Positions 55,613 to 64,000 of a DNA stretch of 64,000 bases are shown here, piece by piece. Below the pieces are notes generated by a model. The model did not search any database and had not been told where the DNA came from. It saw only the letters and a list, made by a program, of their open reading frames with translations. Source of the DNA: Neonectria sp. B-13 (Eukaryota > Ascomycota > Sordariomycetes > Hypocreales > Nectriaceae); assembly GCA_002682825.1 (NCBI GenBank), contig NOKP01000002.1, positions 1,059,132 to 1,123,131 on the forward strand, written 5' to 3'. The position numbers and the translations under genes are program-made. Positions within the stretch are counted from its first letter, which is position 1. Every line of letters begins with the position of its first letter.

Positions 55613-58096
55613 TTATATGATGTGCAGGATGCGCTTCTCTTCGTGTAGTCTCTCGTATGCGCGGCTGCGCCAACTTTCAGGGGATGTCCACTTCCACCTG
55701 GCGCTGGGGCGTCCATAAAGCCCGAGCCTTCTGAAGTTATTTGAGGTTGGCGATTCTTTCCCCAAGACTAAGTACCAGTCCATGTTTGTCCCAACTCTTG
55801 CAAGTTTTACACACAAGACTGTTTGACCATGTTCGAAGTCTTCCATGTGATCTGGAACTAAAGGCCAAGGGCTGGGGCCATTATGGAAAATAAGTTTCGG
55901 GGGATCTTGTCGTAGTTGTCTCCGGGACAGTTTTGTATCCAGAGCGTCTTGCTGCCCAGAGACAGCCTTCTCAACGATTGCATAAGACACCCAGCCAGAG
56001 AGTTTCAGTATTCCTGAAGATATTGGCCCAGTTCTCTGCAAGCCTGTTGGTGTGCAGCTGACATCTAGTACGGTGGCATATACCTCTTCGAGCTGTTCGC
56101 TCGGAGAGGCACAGTGTTTGTAAGCGACCTCGTCTGTGACGGAGGCCCACGACCAGCTCGGTGCACGCCATAATTTCAGTCGGGCATTTGACCGCACGCC
56201 GTTTCCCTCGCATGTCCAGAGTAACCCCTCCACGATGTTGCTGCGCCATAAGCCAGCCATATAGTCATCCTCAATAAGCCCAGACATTCGGCTAGCAAGG
56301 CCTGACAAGGCGGGAAATATGTCGCTTTCATACGTGAGATTCCCCATTACCTGTGAATATTTCACAATGATTGCATACCAGAGAGCTCGAAGCTGCTCTG
56401 GTGTCATGTCAACCAGCTTGGCCGACGGCTGGCTAATGAACCTTCGGAATTTCTTGTCGTCAGTCTCTTCATTTCCCATAACAAGGCAGTCACATTGAAT
56501 CCCATCCCGGCACTCCCATATAAGTTCGTTTTCCATAAAATGAAGTATCCTGGGAGATAGTAGGCGTTCCTGAAAAACCCAAGCGCGAGTAAGAAGTGGC
56601 CATCTCGTATGGTTTTTGTCTTGAGTCAGGTTCTTAGAGTCCCAGTGCGAAGCCCCGCAGGATATTGTAATGGGCGCAGGGTACGCGTAAATGTCTTCAG
56701 AGACTCCGTGGCCTACTTCAAGCGAAGGAATGCACTCCAGGAACGTAGCGGATGCTTCTCCCTGAAAATAGAGGCCTTCATCATGCCCGGCTGCTTTTGT
56801 GGCCGCAATAGTAAGGAAGGAGTTTTCGAAGATCATGGCCATTTTCGATGACTGATGCTGCCACTCCACATCGGAATCCTGGACTATGCAAAGCGAGTCT
56901 ACCCAAAGGTATCGGATAGAGAGCTGATGGCATAGTGCTACAGCATCTTGAAAGGTGGTCGGTAACATGAGCCTTGGGATTTCTGCTTGGAAGATCTTTT
57001 TGTTGGATGCGAGTGTTCGTAAGGGCTGGACTGATCCCCATCGATGGCTCAAACACGCATAGCGCCCTAGCTGATTCTGCGTATCGAGAAGTTTGATGGG
57101 GGACTTTGGCGAGTCACCAAGATCCAATACTCTGTCTGGCAGAGGTCTCGGATCATTCTTGCCACAGTGCTCATGCTTGGCTGTGCATGTTGTGATCCAT
57201 GATCTGACTTGGTGAAGACTTGCTTCAGATCTCGTATCAGCAGAGCTTGCTTTTGGCGAGGAAAGAAGAGGAAGGTCGAGCTCTTTCCCAAGACAATAAA
57301 AGGAAATCTTGGGCGAGTCCAAGATGGAGACTCCGGCCTCTTTGCAAAGGACGATTGCGTTGCGGTAATGGTCCCAAGTCAATATGATTTCGTCTCCAGG
57401 CTTGTAGTCTGCCCATGCGGGGAAAAAAGGACTCGAAGGTTTCGCCGGCGGAATGAAGCGACGTATCGTGGCAGCCAGTATACTGCAATTAACACAGTCC
57501 TGAGCGCTCTGTTGAACTTTGGAGTACTTCATGTTGAACTTCCAGGAGTTGATGAGCTCCTTGTCGAGATTCTTGCAAGTCTGGCACGCTGTCTCGGCGG
57601 TTTGATTGTGTGGCTTCTCTGGCTCCAAAGACATGTGTCGCACCACCGAATAGTACAGCTTTATGGTGGAAAAGGATATCAGGGTCAAATGATACTTAAC
57701 AGCCTGAAGATACCACGAGTCCGCCCATTTAGGCAACCTCCTCATGTATGCGCGACCCCAGACTTTCACCGCACCGACATGGGCAACATCCACGCCCAGT
57801 GAAAAGATGGACCTTGTGAGATACCACGTGAGGAGAGAAAGAGCAACGAAACCGACGCCTTGGGCTGCGTTAACACGTGGCCAATTTTCTTTCGGAATAC
57901 AGAAAACGAGGCCCAGGTTCCCAAATTGTAAAACAAGGTACAAGATCCAAAGCAGAAGGCAGGTCAGGAAGTGCAACACGTTGTGCAACACAACTATGAA
58001 TGCTCGAATGGATTCTTGAAAAGCGTCAGAAGCAATTAAAATAAGAATCCGCCGATCATGCCATGGAGGATCTGGCGACGCATTGAATGGTTGCAT
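55613..58096 (-). CDS. HET-domain protein with N-terminal membrane segments
   Basis: Single exon, 827 residues from ATG 58096 (M-Q-P-F-N-A-S) to 55613. HET domains in filamentous ascomycetes take part in nonself recognition and cell death after fusion of unlike individuals; many genes carrying them have unknown roles. The domain spans about residues 346-545: YACLSHRWG, then LPTTFQDAVALC, RYLWVDSLCIVQD and MIFENSFLTIAAT, followed by LTRAWVFQERLLSPRILHF. Two hydrophobic helices lie near residues 33-67 and 79-100 (FIVVLHNVLHFLTCLLLWIL; VGFVALSLLTWYL), unusual beside the soluble form; a Cys pair (CQTCKNLD; CVNC) follows. No NACHT or ankyrin partner domain is seen. The frame continues upstream to 58129 with GTG only. 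Confidence 0.88.
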   Translation of the reverse strand: MQPFNASPDPPWHDRRILILIASDAFQESIRAFIVVLHNVLHFLTCLLLWILYLVLQFGNLGLVFCIPKENWPRVNAAQGVGFVALSLLTWYLTRSIFSLGVDVAHVGAVKVWGRAYMRRLPKWADSWYLQAVKYHLTLISFSTIKLYYSVVRHMSLEPEKPHNQTAETACQTCKNLDKELINSWKFNMKYSKVQQSAQDCVNCSILAATIRRFIPPAKPSSPFFPAWADYKPGDEIILTWDHYRNAIVLCKEAGVSILDSPKISFYCLGKELDLPLLSSPKASSADTRSEASLHQVRSWITTCTAKHEHCGKNDPRPLPDRVLDLGDSPKSPIKLLDTQNQLGRYACLSHRWGSVQPLRTLASNKKIFQAEIPRLMLPTTFQDAVALCHQLSIRYLWVDSLCIVQDSDVEWQHQSSKMAMIFENSFLTIAATKAAGHDEGLYFQGEASATFLECIPSLEVGHGVSEDIYAYPAPITISCGASHWDSKNLTQDKNHTRWPLLTRAWVFQERLLSPRILHFMENELIWECRDGIQCDCLVMGNEETDDKKFRRFISQPSAKLVDMTPEQLRALWYAIIVKYSQVMGNLTYESDIFPALSGLASRMSGLIEDDYMAGLWRSNIVEGLLWTCEGNGVRSNARLKLWRAPSWSWASVTDEVAYKHCASPSEQLEEVYATVLDVSCTPTGLQRTGPISSGILKLSGWVSYAIVEKAVSGQQDALDTKLSRRQLRQDPPKLIFHNGPSPWPLVPDHMEDFEHGQTVLCVKLARVGTNMDWYLVLGKESPTSNNFRRLGLYGRPSARWKWTSPESWRSRAYERLHEEKRILHII

Positions 58097-58909
58097 GGTA
58101 GTTGTCGTGCAGTGGATGGCTAGAAACACTGGTGTAAATTTTAGATTTGGGACATCTTGGTGCGAACATGCAGAGTTTATGAAGGATTGCTAATCGTAAC
58201 CACGTTACTTACGGCCCACAGGGCACTGTCAAATTGTTCACCTTGCGTAAGGAGCGGGGGCCTGTAATAGTCTGCTTTCTAGGCACAGGTGGGGCTTCAG
58301 CAAGGATCGGGGCAGAAGTTGCCGATGGAATGGATATTTTCTTACGAGGCAGACACCAAGGCGTCTTTGCAACTTCATGGTGAAGTTTGTAAGGGCAACG
58401 AGTTTCGAGTTCTAATTCGTATAATAGACGGATAACTTCAACTAACTCGTTTCGAATAAGCAAAACTACAGATATCCCTACAGATTTAACCTAGTTTAGT
58501 TCAGTTACGTGAACCGGGTTGTAGGTCACCTGAAAGGCTGCATATCGGGCATTTATGGAGTCTGGTATACTAAGAATCCTCAGTATCTTTCACTTCTTGG
58601 CAATGCAATTCCTCAGTGACTCTGCATGTATACTTGATTGGTGTATAACTACTCGGCAGCACTTTTCCCCGATGCGGTCATACGACATGCCACCAACCAA
58701 CATACTTAGGCCGCATATTGTAGATTGTAGAGGCCTACGGTAATAATGCATTCCTACTGGATATTAGATGCTGAGCGGGGTATCCTAGGACTCGCATCAT
58801 TCAAGTTGCGTGACTCCATCTAGTCTTCGAGCTGGTCAAGATCGAGGCTGCCGCTGTCTCAATCATCTAGCACTCCACTTTCACCAGCAAGCACTACACA
58901 CCTCCGAGG
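58097..58909. other. Intergenic between the HET gene and the finger-repeat gene
   Basis: 813 bp, divergent arrangement, so it should contain both promoters. It includes an open frame without ATG at 58209-58463 (see separate entry). No RNA gene seen. Confidence 0.45.
58209..58463 (-). pseudogene. Possible coding remnant without start codon
   Basis: An 84-codon open frame on minus with protein-like text (LVEVIRLLYELELETRCPYK, then TPWCLPRKKISIPS) but no ATG. It might be an exon upstream of the HET gene, a relic of a repeat, or chance. I recognise no family. Confidence 0.2.
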
Positions 58910-60058
58910 ATGCCTAACAACATAGGTGAAGCATCATGCGACTGCGGCAAGGTCTTTAAGACCCAACAAGCTCTTGCGCAGCACCGCCATGACACTCAGA
59001 ATCATGTTCAAGCCCAGACGGCGCCTCGCACAGCCCCCAGTGCCCAACAACCAATCAATCTCGCCGAAAGTACTAGGATGATCGAGTGCTGCGGCAAGGT
59101 GTTTGCGAGCCAAGATGCTTTAAAGGATCATGAGCGCGACTCACCGCAGCACCGTGTTGAGGCCCAGACGGCACCTAGCACATCCTCCAGTGTCCAACAA
59201 GCCAATCTCACCGAAACTACTAGGAAGATTGAATGTTGCGGCAAGACATTTGCGAGCCAAGGTGCTCTGAAGCAGCATGAGGGTGACTCACCGCAGCACC
59301 GTGTTGAGGTCCAGGTGGCAACTAGCTCATCCTCTCGTCTCCAACAGGAAACAACCTCTGGAAATCGTGCCACATCGACACAGTGTCGTTGCGGTAGGAC
59401 TTTCAAGAGCAAAGAAGCCCGAGAGCAGCATGAACGCGACTCACCACAGCAACACACTGGGGATCAGGCCGTGGCTCGCACACCCCCCAGTGTTCAACCG
59501 GAAACCAACCTGAGCAGTCCTGTCACGACAATAAGATGTTCCTGCGACAGGATCTTCAAGAGCGAAGAGGATCGAGAAAGGCATGAGCGCAACTCATCTC
59601 AACACAACCCTGAGATTCCACCACGTTCACCCACTGGAGTCCAACAAGGACCTAATGTTGCCAGTACTAAAGAAAAGCTAAAATGCTCTTGTGGCAGGGC
59701 CTTCAAGAGCGAAGCGTCCAAGGCGCAGCACAAGCGCGATTCGATCTGCCATAACGACCAAGAGAGATATGTCATCGTTCCCGTGAGCATGATGAATGTT
59801 CTCCTTGGCGGAGTTCTAGAAGAAAATGAAGTGAGCGAAATTCTAGATACTCTAGAATTGCGTTCTAACCATGAGCAGTTTCTTCGTTCCATGTCTCGCA
59901 ATGGTGAAGAGGCTCAATTGCGGTACGGGCCATATACCACTACGTCAGGATCGGGAAGACAATATCCTGACAAGGGCGACAATTTCGGGCTTTGCGACAA
60001 GGACTGTGGCTGGTGTGGACATTGCCTCGATGAAGCGGGCATCAGCCCGTATTATTGA
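58910..60058 (+). CDS. Protein of six degenerate C2H2-like finger repeats
   Basis: Single exon, 382 residues from ATG 58910. Six similar units follow one another, each about 40-60 residues: a finger-like core (SCDCGKVFKTQQALAQHRHD..H; IECCGKVFASQDALKDHERD; IECCGKTFASQGALKQHEGD; QCRCGRTFKSKEAREQHERD; RCSCDRIFKSEEDRERHERN; KCSCGRAFKSEASKAQHKRD) and a Gln/Ser/Thr/Pro-rich linker. Spacing is Cys-x-Cys-x12-His-x6-His in units 1, 5 and 6, with one extra residue before the last His in unit 4; units 2 and 3 have adjacent cysteines (E-C-C-G). Canonical fingers have two to four residues between the cysteines, so metal binding is likely but not certain. The C-terminal part (VIVPVSMMNVLLGGVLEENE) ends in a Cys-rich motif, LCDKDCGWCGHC. 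Family and role are unknown; nucleic-acid binding is a plausible guess. Confidence 0.75.
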   Translation: MPNNIGEASCDCGKVFKTQQALAQHRHDTQNHVQAQTAPRTAPSAQQPINLAESTRMIECCGKVFASQDALKDHERDSPQHRVEAQTAPSTSSSVQQANLTETTRKIECCGKTFASQGALKQHEGDSPQHRVEVQVATSSSSRLQQETTSGNRATSTQCRCGRTFKSKEAREQHERDSPQQHTGDQAVARTPPSVQPETNLSSPVTTIRCSCDRIFKSEEDRERHERNSSQHNPEIPPRSPTGVQQGPNVASTKEKLKCSCGRAFKSEASKAQHKRDSICHNDQERYVIVPVSMMNVLLGGVLEENEVSEILDTLELRSNHEQFLRSMSRNGEEAQLRYGPYTTTSGSGRQYPDKGDNFGLCDKDCGWCGHCLDEAGISPYY

Positions 60059-60692
60059 TGACGCGGATGGACATCGACTGAACGGCGTGAGTTTCGGTGT
60101 TATTTGAGTCAATTGGCGTGCCCTAGCTGCCTGTCCTGGTTTTGAAGCGCAAGGACCGGAATGACGTGGGGATGGGTTGGCGGATAGGCATGGTAACCTA
60201 CTAGTACACATGAGATGATGGGAATAAATAAGTTGGGAGATGACAAGACCCTCGCATGTACTTTCTCCTGTCCACGGGTACATCATCCGTCACGATAATG
60301 AAGCTCAGTTGACGTCACAGAAGCCCAACTGGTACCGGAAACTCGTCAATCTTGATCAGACAGACCGACTATGTCATAATACTTGTAATGAGACACCTTT
60401 GATAGGGTCTCTCGTCTTTCCATCTTCTCTGTTACGTATCGTCCTTGCGTATCAACCCTCGAGTATCCGGCAGAAAGCCGGCCGCAATGCCCAAAGCCTA
60501 GCCCTTCCAACGAAACTATCCCGATATGCCCCTATCCATGTGATGTTGACCGCCGCCGAGGAAATAACCGAAATGAGCAAACGATGAATGCCAGTTACGC
60601 CGCCGCGCGCCGAAATCGCAGTCCTCTTGTTGTTATACCTCTCGGAGCATCCCCGCTCCGATGCCTCCCACCGCCGTTTATCCGCCGTCGGC
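60059..60692. other. Intergenic between convergent genes
   Basis: 634 bp with the 3' ends of the finger-repeat gene and of the SWIB gene. No further gene seen. Confidence 0.5.
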
Positions 60693-61754
60693 TCATTCCT
60701 CCTCCACCTCCACCGGGTATAGGTGGTGTCCAATGTCCTTGTTCATTCGGAACATGTCCACCTTGGCTTGCTTGAAAACGGCCTGCATCTTTTCGTCGCA
60801 CAGGATCTGGCGCTTGTCCTTGGGGTCCTGAAGCTCATTCGATTTGATGTGTTCCCACAGCTTCTTGACCACCTGTGGGCGGGAAAGCTGCACATATCTG
60901 CGTTAGCTAGCTGTCTATAGCACGCATCTCTACGCCAAAGACACTTGGCGACGACCGCCAAAGACTCTGACAAAGACTGTACACATACCTGGGTTTCACC
61001 GGTCAGCTCCGAAAGGGCAGGGCTCAGGTTAAAGGGTTTCATAAAGCCACCACCAGCCTTCCTCTTCTTGACCACTCCCTCTCCCGACTCCACATCGCTG
61101 TCATCCTTGGGGTCGACTTTCTTAGAGCTCTTCTTGCGCGGGGCCGCCTTTTGTTTCCTTGACGCCTTGGTCTTGGCCTTGGCCTTGTCACCTCCACCCC
61201 GCGTCTTGCGACTTCGGGCTAAACTGTTCTCTTGGGCCTGTAGTTGGGCCGCTAAACGGGCGTCCGCATCTTCGACCGATGACGAGCGTTTGATCTTCTT
61301 CCTCGCGGGCTCAGGGGATGCCGAGGGATCGGTCTCGCCGGCGTCCGAGGGGGCGTGGCTGGCGGATCGTTTAATCGGCGCGGGGTCGGGTTCGGGAGCG
61401 GATGCACCCGAGAAAGCATCAAAACGAGCCTCGATGAGCTTCTTGATGGCGGCCTGGTGGGAGGTATTAGCGTATGGAGACGGGCTTGGCGACATGGCAG
61501 CCGCCAAAGCAGAGAGCTTGGGTGGGCTCCCTTAACTCACCTTCTGGTCGGTCAAGTCTTTCCCGCCCAATTCAGTCTCCAGGCCCTGGCGAATCTTCTT
61601 TCGCGAGATGGTTTCAAGATCGGCGCTCTTAAGAATATCATCGATGATGTCGGTGTAGCGGCTCCGCTCCTCGGATGTCACTGTTCGGGAGAGATGGTTA
61701 GCAGACGTGATTTGGAGGGGCGGACAGCACGGTGTCCTTACACGGGGTAGTCAT
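60693..61754 (-). CDS. SWIB/MDM2- and DEK_C-domain protein, UAF30-like
   Basis: Chromatin or transcription protein; its yeast relative Uaf30 belongs to the upstream activation factor of RNA polymerase I. Model: exons 61742-61754, 61541-61680, 60989-61453 and 60693-60887, 270 residues; introns 61681-61741, 61454-61540 and 60888-60988. The first exon encodes only M-T-T-P plus one base. Exon 2 gives a DEK_C-type helical domain (SRYTDIIDDILKSADLETIS, RKKIRQGLETELG), completed by AAIKKLIEARFDAF. A Lys/Ser-rich charged region follows (nuclear-type basic clusters such as PARKKIKRSSS). The C-terminal SWIB domain spans FMKPFNLSPALSELTGE, PQVVKKLWEHIKSNELQDP, KRQILCDEKMQAVF and IGHHLYP. Without the RNA the choice of the tiny first exon is inferred, but GTAAGG and CTAAC...CAG support it. 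Confidence 0.9.
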
Positions 61755-63203
61755 GATTGCAGGCCGAAGCTTCTGCGACACTGTGGTAGCAGCTGGCCAG
61801 GTTGCACACTGGAAAGGCTTTGGGGACTGAAGCGCAGACGGTGTGGGTGCGGTCGCGGGTGCGGTGTCGCTATATGAGGGGGGCGCGAACAAACAGACGA
61901 GGCGGCAAGGCTGAGGCAGCTCGCGGCGGACCGAAGACAGGCGAAGACAAGGGCGAGGACTCGGACGAAACGAAGACGGGCCTGCGGAGAAGGAATTGCG
62001 ATGCGCCCTGGCCACCTGGATCAAAGCATGTCCTGCGTCGCGGCAGGCGGACGGTCGTGGTGTTGGTCTGTTGGTCTGTTGGCCTGTTGGTCTGTCGGTC
62101 TGTCGGTCTGTTGGAATCGAGGGCAAACGCGGTTAGAGGTGGGAGACGATGGTTGGTTGCCCAGTGCCCGCGGTCGGTCGATTGCGCCAGCCAAACCGCC
62201 GCATCAGAGGTGCGAGCAGGCAGAGGCAGGGCCAGTACGAGAGGGCGCGCGGACGAGAGCGAAGCTGGAGACGCAAACAAGAGGAAGCACAGCTCGTTTG
62301 TTTGGCCTTGGCTGTGGTGGAGTGCAGCAGCGTGAATGGGAGAGATGCAAGATGGAGTTGTTGGTTGGTTCACTGGGCCAGTCCGTCCAGTCAAGCCATC
62401 AATCACATCAGATGCGGCTCATTGTGGCTTGACTTTCCGTCTGGTGTGGGTGTTGTGGCTGGTGGCTGGTGCGTTGGTGGGATGAAACGGGGGGTCGGGA
62501 CGCCACTAGGGAAGGAAGGACCCGTGGTGTGGCGCGTGGTGTGGCACATGGCCCCTGCCCTGGCAACCGGCGACCGATGGCCTGGTGACCTGGCGACATG
62601 GTGTCACTCAGTCCCCCACCTCCGGCCCCCATGGTTCGTGGTGTCGGCGTCTTGGCTTCTATCACGTGTGTTTGTGCGAGCCTTTCATCGATTCGAATCG
62701 AATACTTCTCTTATCCGCGTCTCTGCAAACCAGTCTCTCTGGTAGACGGTTTGTTCCGTGTTATAAGGTGGTTATGCGCAGCTCGTGGCCCGCGTTTGTA
62801 TGCCCGGTCTGCCCTGAAAGTTCCAGCGCTGTGTCGCTATGACGCTCACTGGATCTGATGATGACGGCCTATCAGTTTGAGACCCACGAACATCATTACG
62901 ATAGCCATTGGGAGCAAAGTCGAATCGAAAATAATATAATTCCACCAGACTGCCAAGCTTCTCCTAGTTACCTTGACCATCAGCACCTTATCTGGTACCT
63001 AACGCGGAGGAAACACCCTACCGGGTTCCTAGTCTCCCCGAACCCGCACCAATCCACACCTCCATCTTCCATCTTCCAACTTTGGTATCTGGTAGACTCC
63101 CATCCGTCCAGATCCTCCAACCCATTTCTTCTTCAGCTCCATGTGCAATTGAAACTAGCCCATCAACTACTCCCTAAAATACCCGTCGGAAGCCTTGCCC
63201 AAG
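61755..63203. other. Intergenic, divergent, no gene recognised
   Basis: About 1.4 kb between the SWIB gene (minus) and the dehydrogenase gene (plus). Contains the 8-bp minisatellite at 62060-62114, a CCAACAC-like pyrimidine-rich leader near 63050-63200 and no recognisable gene. Confidence 0.5.
62060..62114. repeat. 8-bp minisatellite (TTGGTCTG type)
   Basis: About seven head-to-tail copies of TTGGTCTG with C/T changes (TCGGTCTG, TTGGCCTG). It lies about 300-360 bp upstream of the SWIB gene start, so in its promoter or leader. Confidence 0.85.
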
Positions 63204-64000
63204 ATGAACGCCCTACGCCAGATCCTCCCCCCGAAGCCCCACTTCACCGAAACGGACGTCCCCGACCTCTCCGGCCGTGTGTGCATCGTCACCGGCGCAA
63301 ACTCCGGCGTCGGAAAGGAGGTTGCCCAGATCCTCTACAGCAAGAACGCCACGGTCTGGATCGCCTCTCGCAGCGAGGAAAAGGGCCGCGCCGCCATTGA
63401 CGCCATCCAGCTGCAGCATCCGGAGTCCAAGGGCGTTCTCAAGTTCCTCAAACTGGACCTCGCAGACCTGACCACCATCTCCAGCTCAGCCGAGGAATTC
63501 CTTGCTGCCGAGCAGAGGCTGGATATCCTCTTCAACAATGCCGGCGTTATGACTCCCCCTGAGGGATCCAAGACGAAGCAGGGTTACGAGCTGCAGCTCG
63601 GTACCAACTGCGTGGGCCCTTTCCTCTTCACTAAGCTCCTCACCCCTCTCCTACAATCCACCGCCAAGTTGGCGCCCAAGGGTTCTGTTCGTGTCGTCTG
63701 GGTCTCCAGTTCTGCAGCCGACAGCCTCTCTCCCAGACAAGGCTATGAGCCAGACAATTTGGATTACCAGAAGCCCCGAAACATCTACTTCAAGTATGGC
63801 GTCAGTAAAGCGGGCAATTACTATCACGCCACCGAATTTGCGAGGAAATACAAACAGGATGGAATTATTAGCATTGTATGTTGTAAGGAGCCCACGCCGA
63901 CAATTGCCCACTGACGTAGTCTAGCCACTGAACCCGGGTAACTTGCACAGCGAGCTTGACCGAACTTCGGCCTGGTGGTTTTACGGCGCGAGACTGCTCA
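63204..64000 (+). CDS. Short-chain dehydrogenase/reductase, 3' end outside the window
   Basis: Exon 1 is 63204-63875 (224 codons), intron 63876-63924 (GTATGT...CTAG) and exon 2 starts at 63925 and runs off the window. The NAD(P)-binding motif is TGANSGVG near residue 33, followed by NNAGV, the catalytic region VVWVSSSAA (Ser) and Y-G-V-S-K (Tyr, Lys). Exon 2 begins PLNPGNLHSELDRTS, the usual loop after strand 6. The start ATG 63204 (M-N-A-L-R-Q) is chosen over an upstream in-frame TTG. The family uses NAD(P)H to reduce or oxidise many small molecules; fungal members of this type (retinol dehydrogenase/light-induced-like) are often uncharacterised, so no substrate is claimed. Confidence 0.92.

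Noticed and set aside
1..64000. tRNA, rRNA or CRISPR features
   Set aside because: I scanned for the T-loop word GTTCGA followed by TC and matching acceptor stems and found none convincing (hits near 705 and 9165 lack stems, the latter lying near the start of a coding region). No CRISPR-like spaced repeats exist, as expected in a nuclear fungal genome.

Overview
The window is nuclear DNA of a filamentous ascomycete (Pezizomycotina; gene families and style fit Sordariomycetes, perhaps Hypocreales, but the species cannot be fixed from sequence alone). The reasons are the short introns of about 47-110 nt with GTRNGT donors, CTAAC-like branch sites and YAG acceptors, the spacious intergenic DNA, and fungal families such as a PTH11-like receptor, a HET-domain protein, fungal long-chain alcohol oxidase and a berberine-bridge-type oxidase. 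I hand-modelled splice sites by reading frame and family continuity; no RNA evidence was available.

Layout. 1.5-3.0 kb (-): delta-12 type fatty acid desaturase with a long gene-free upstream region to 6.7 kb. 6.7-9.1 kb (-): unrecognised Ser/Pro-rich protein. 10.6-11.7 kb (-): transposase-derived, apparently domesticated gene with a damaged DDE triad. 12.6-14.8 kb (-): TBC (Rab-GAP) protein. 16.6-19.8 kb (-): two nuclear-type, SUMO-interaction-motif-rich reading frames in one frame, split by a single TAG. 20.5-25.2 kb: divergent housekeeping pair, chaperonin subunit CCT2 (-) and translation factor eIF3b (+). 25.7-27.1 kb (-): PTH11-like membrane protein. 29.8-32.1 kb (+): secreted FAD-linked oxidase. 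34.8-38.5 kb (+): IRE1, the unfolded-protein-response kinase/RNase. 38.7-40.5 kb: small doubtful, frameshifted and hypothetical genes. 41.1-43.5 kb (-): Hel2/ZNF598-type RING ligase. 44.5-46.0 kb (+): APH-family kinase-like protein with a tandem-repeat N-terminus. 46.6-46.9 kb (+): small Cys-rich protein. 47.7-50.1 kb (-): long-chain fatty alcohol oxidase. 50.1-53.7 kb: gene-poor. 53.7-54.6 kb (+): secreted GH16 glucanase-like enzyme. 55.6-58.1 kb (-): HET-domain protein with N-terminal membrane segments. 58.9-60.1 kb (+): protein of six degenerate zinc-finger repeats. 60.7-61.8 kb (-): SWIB/DEK_C protein (UAF30-like). 63.2 kb to the edge (+): short-chain dehydrogenase, cut by the window.

How they fit together. 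There is no obvious biosynthetic cluster. Several conserved genes serve protein homeostasis (CCT2, eIF3b, IRE1, Hel2), but they are separated by unrelated genes, so I do not claim a functional cluster. The most unusual items are the stop-split SIM-rich gene pair, the domesticated transposase, the upstream start-stop codon pair in the IRE1 leader, the minisatellite-encoded N-terminus of the kinase-like gene, and the tandem degenerate-finger gene.
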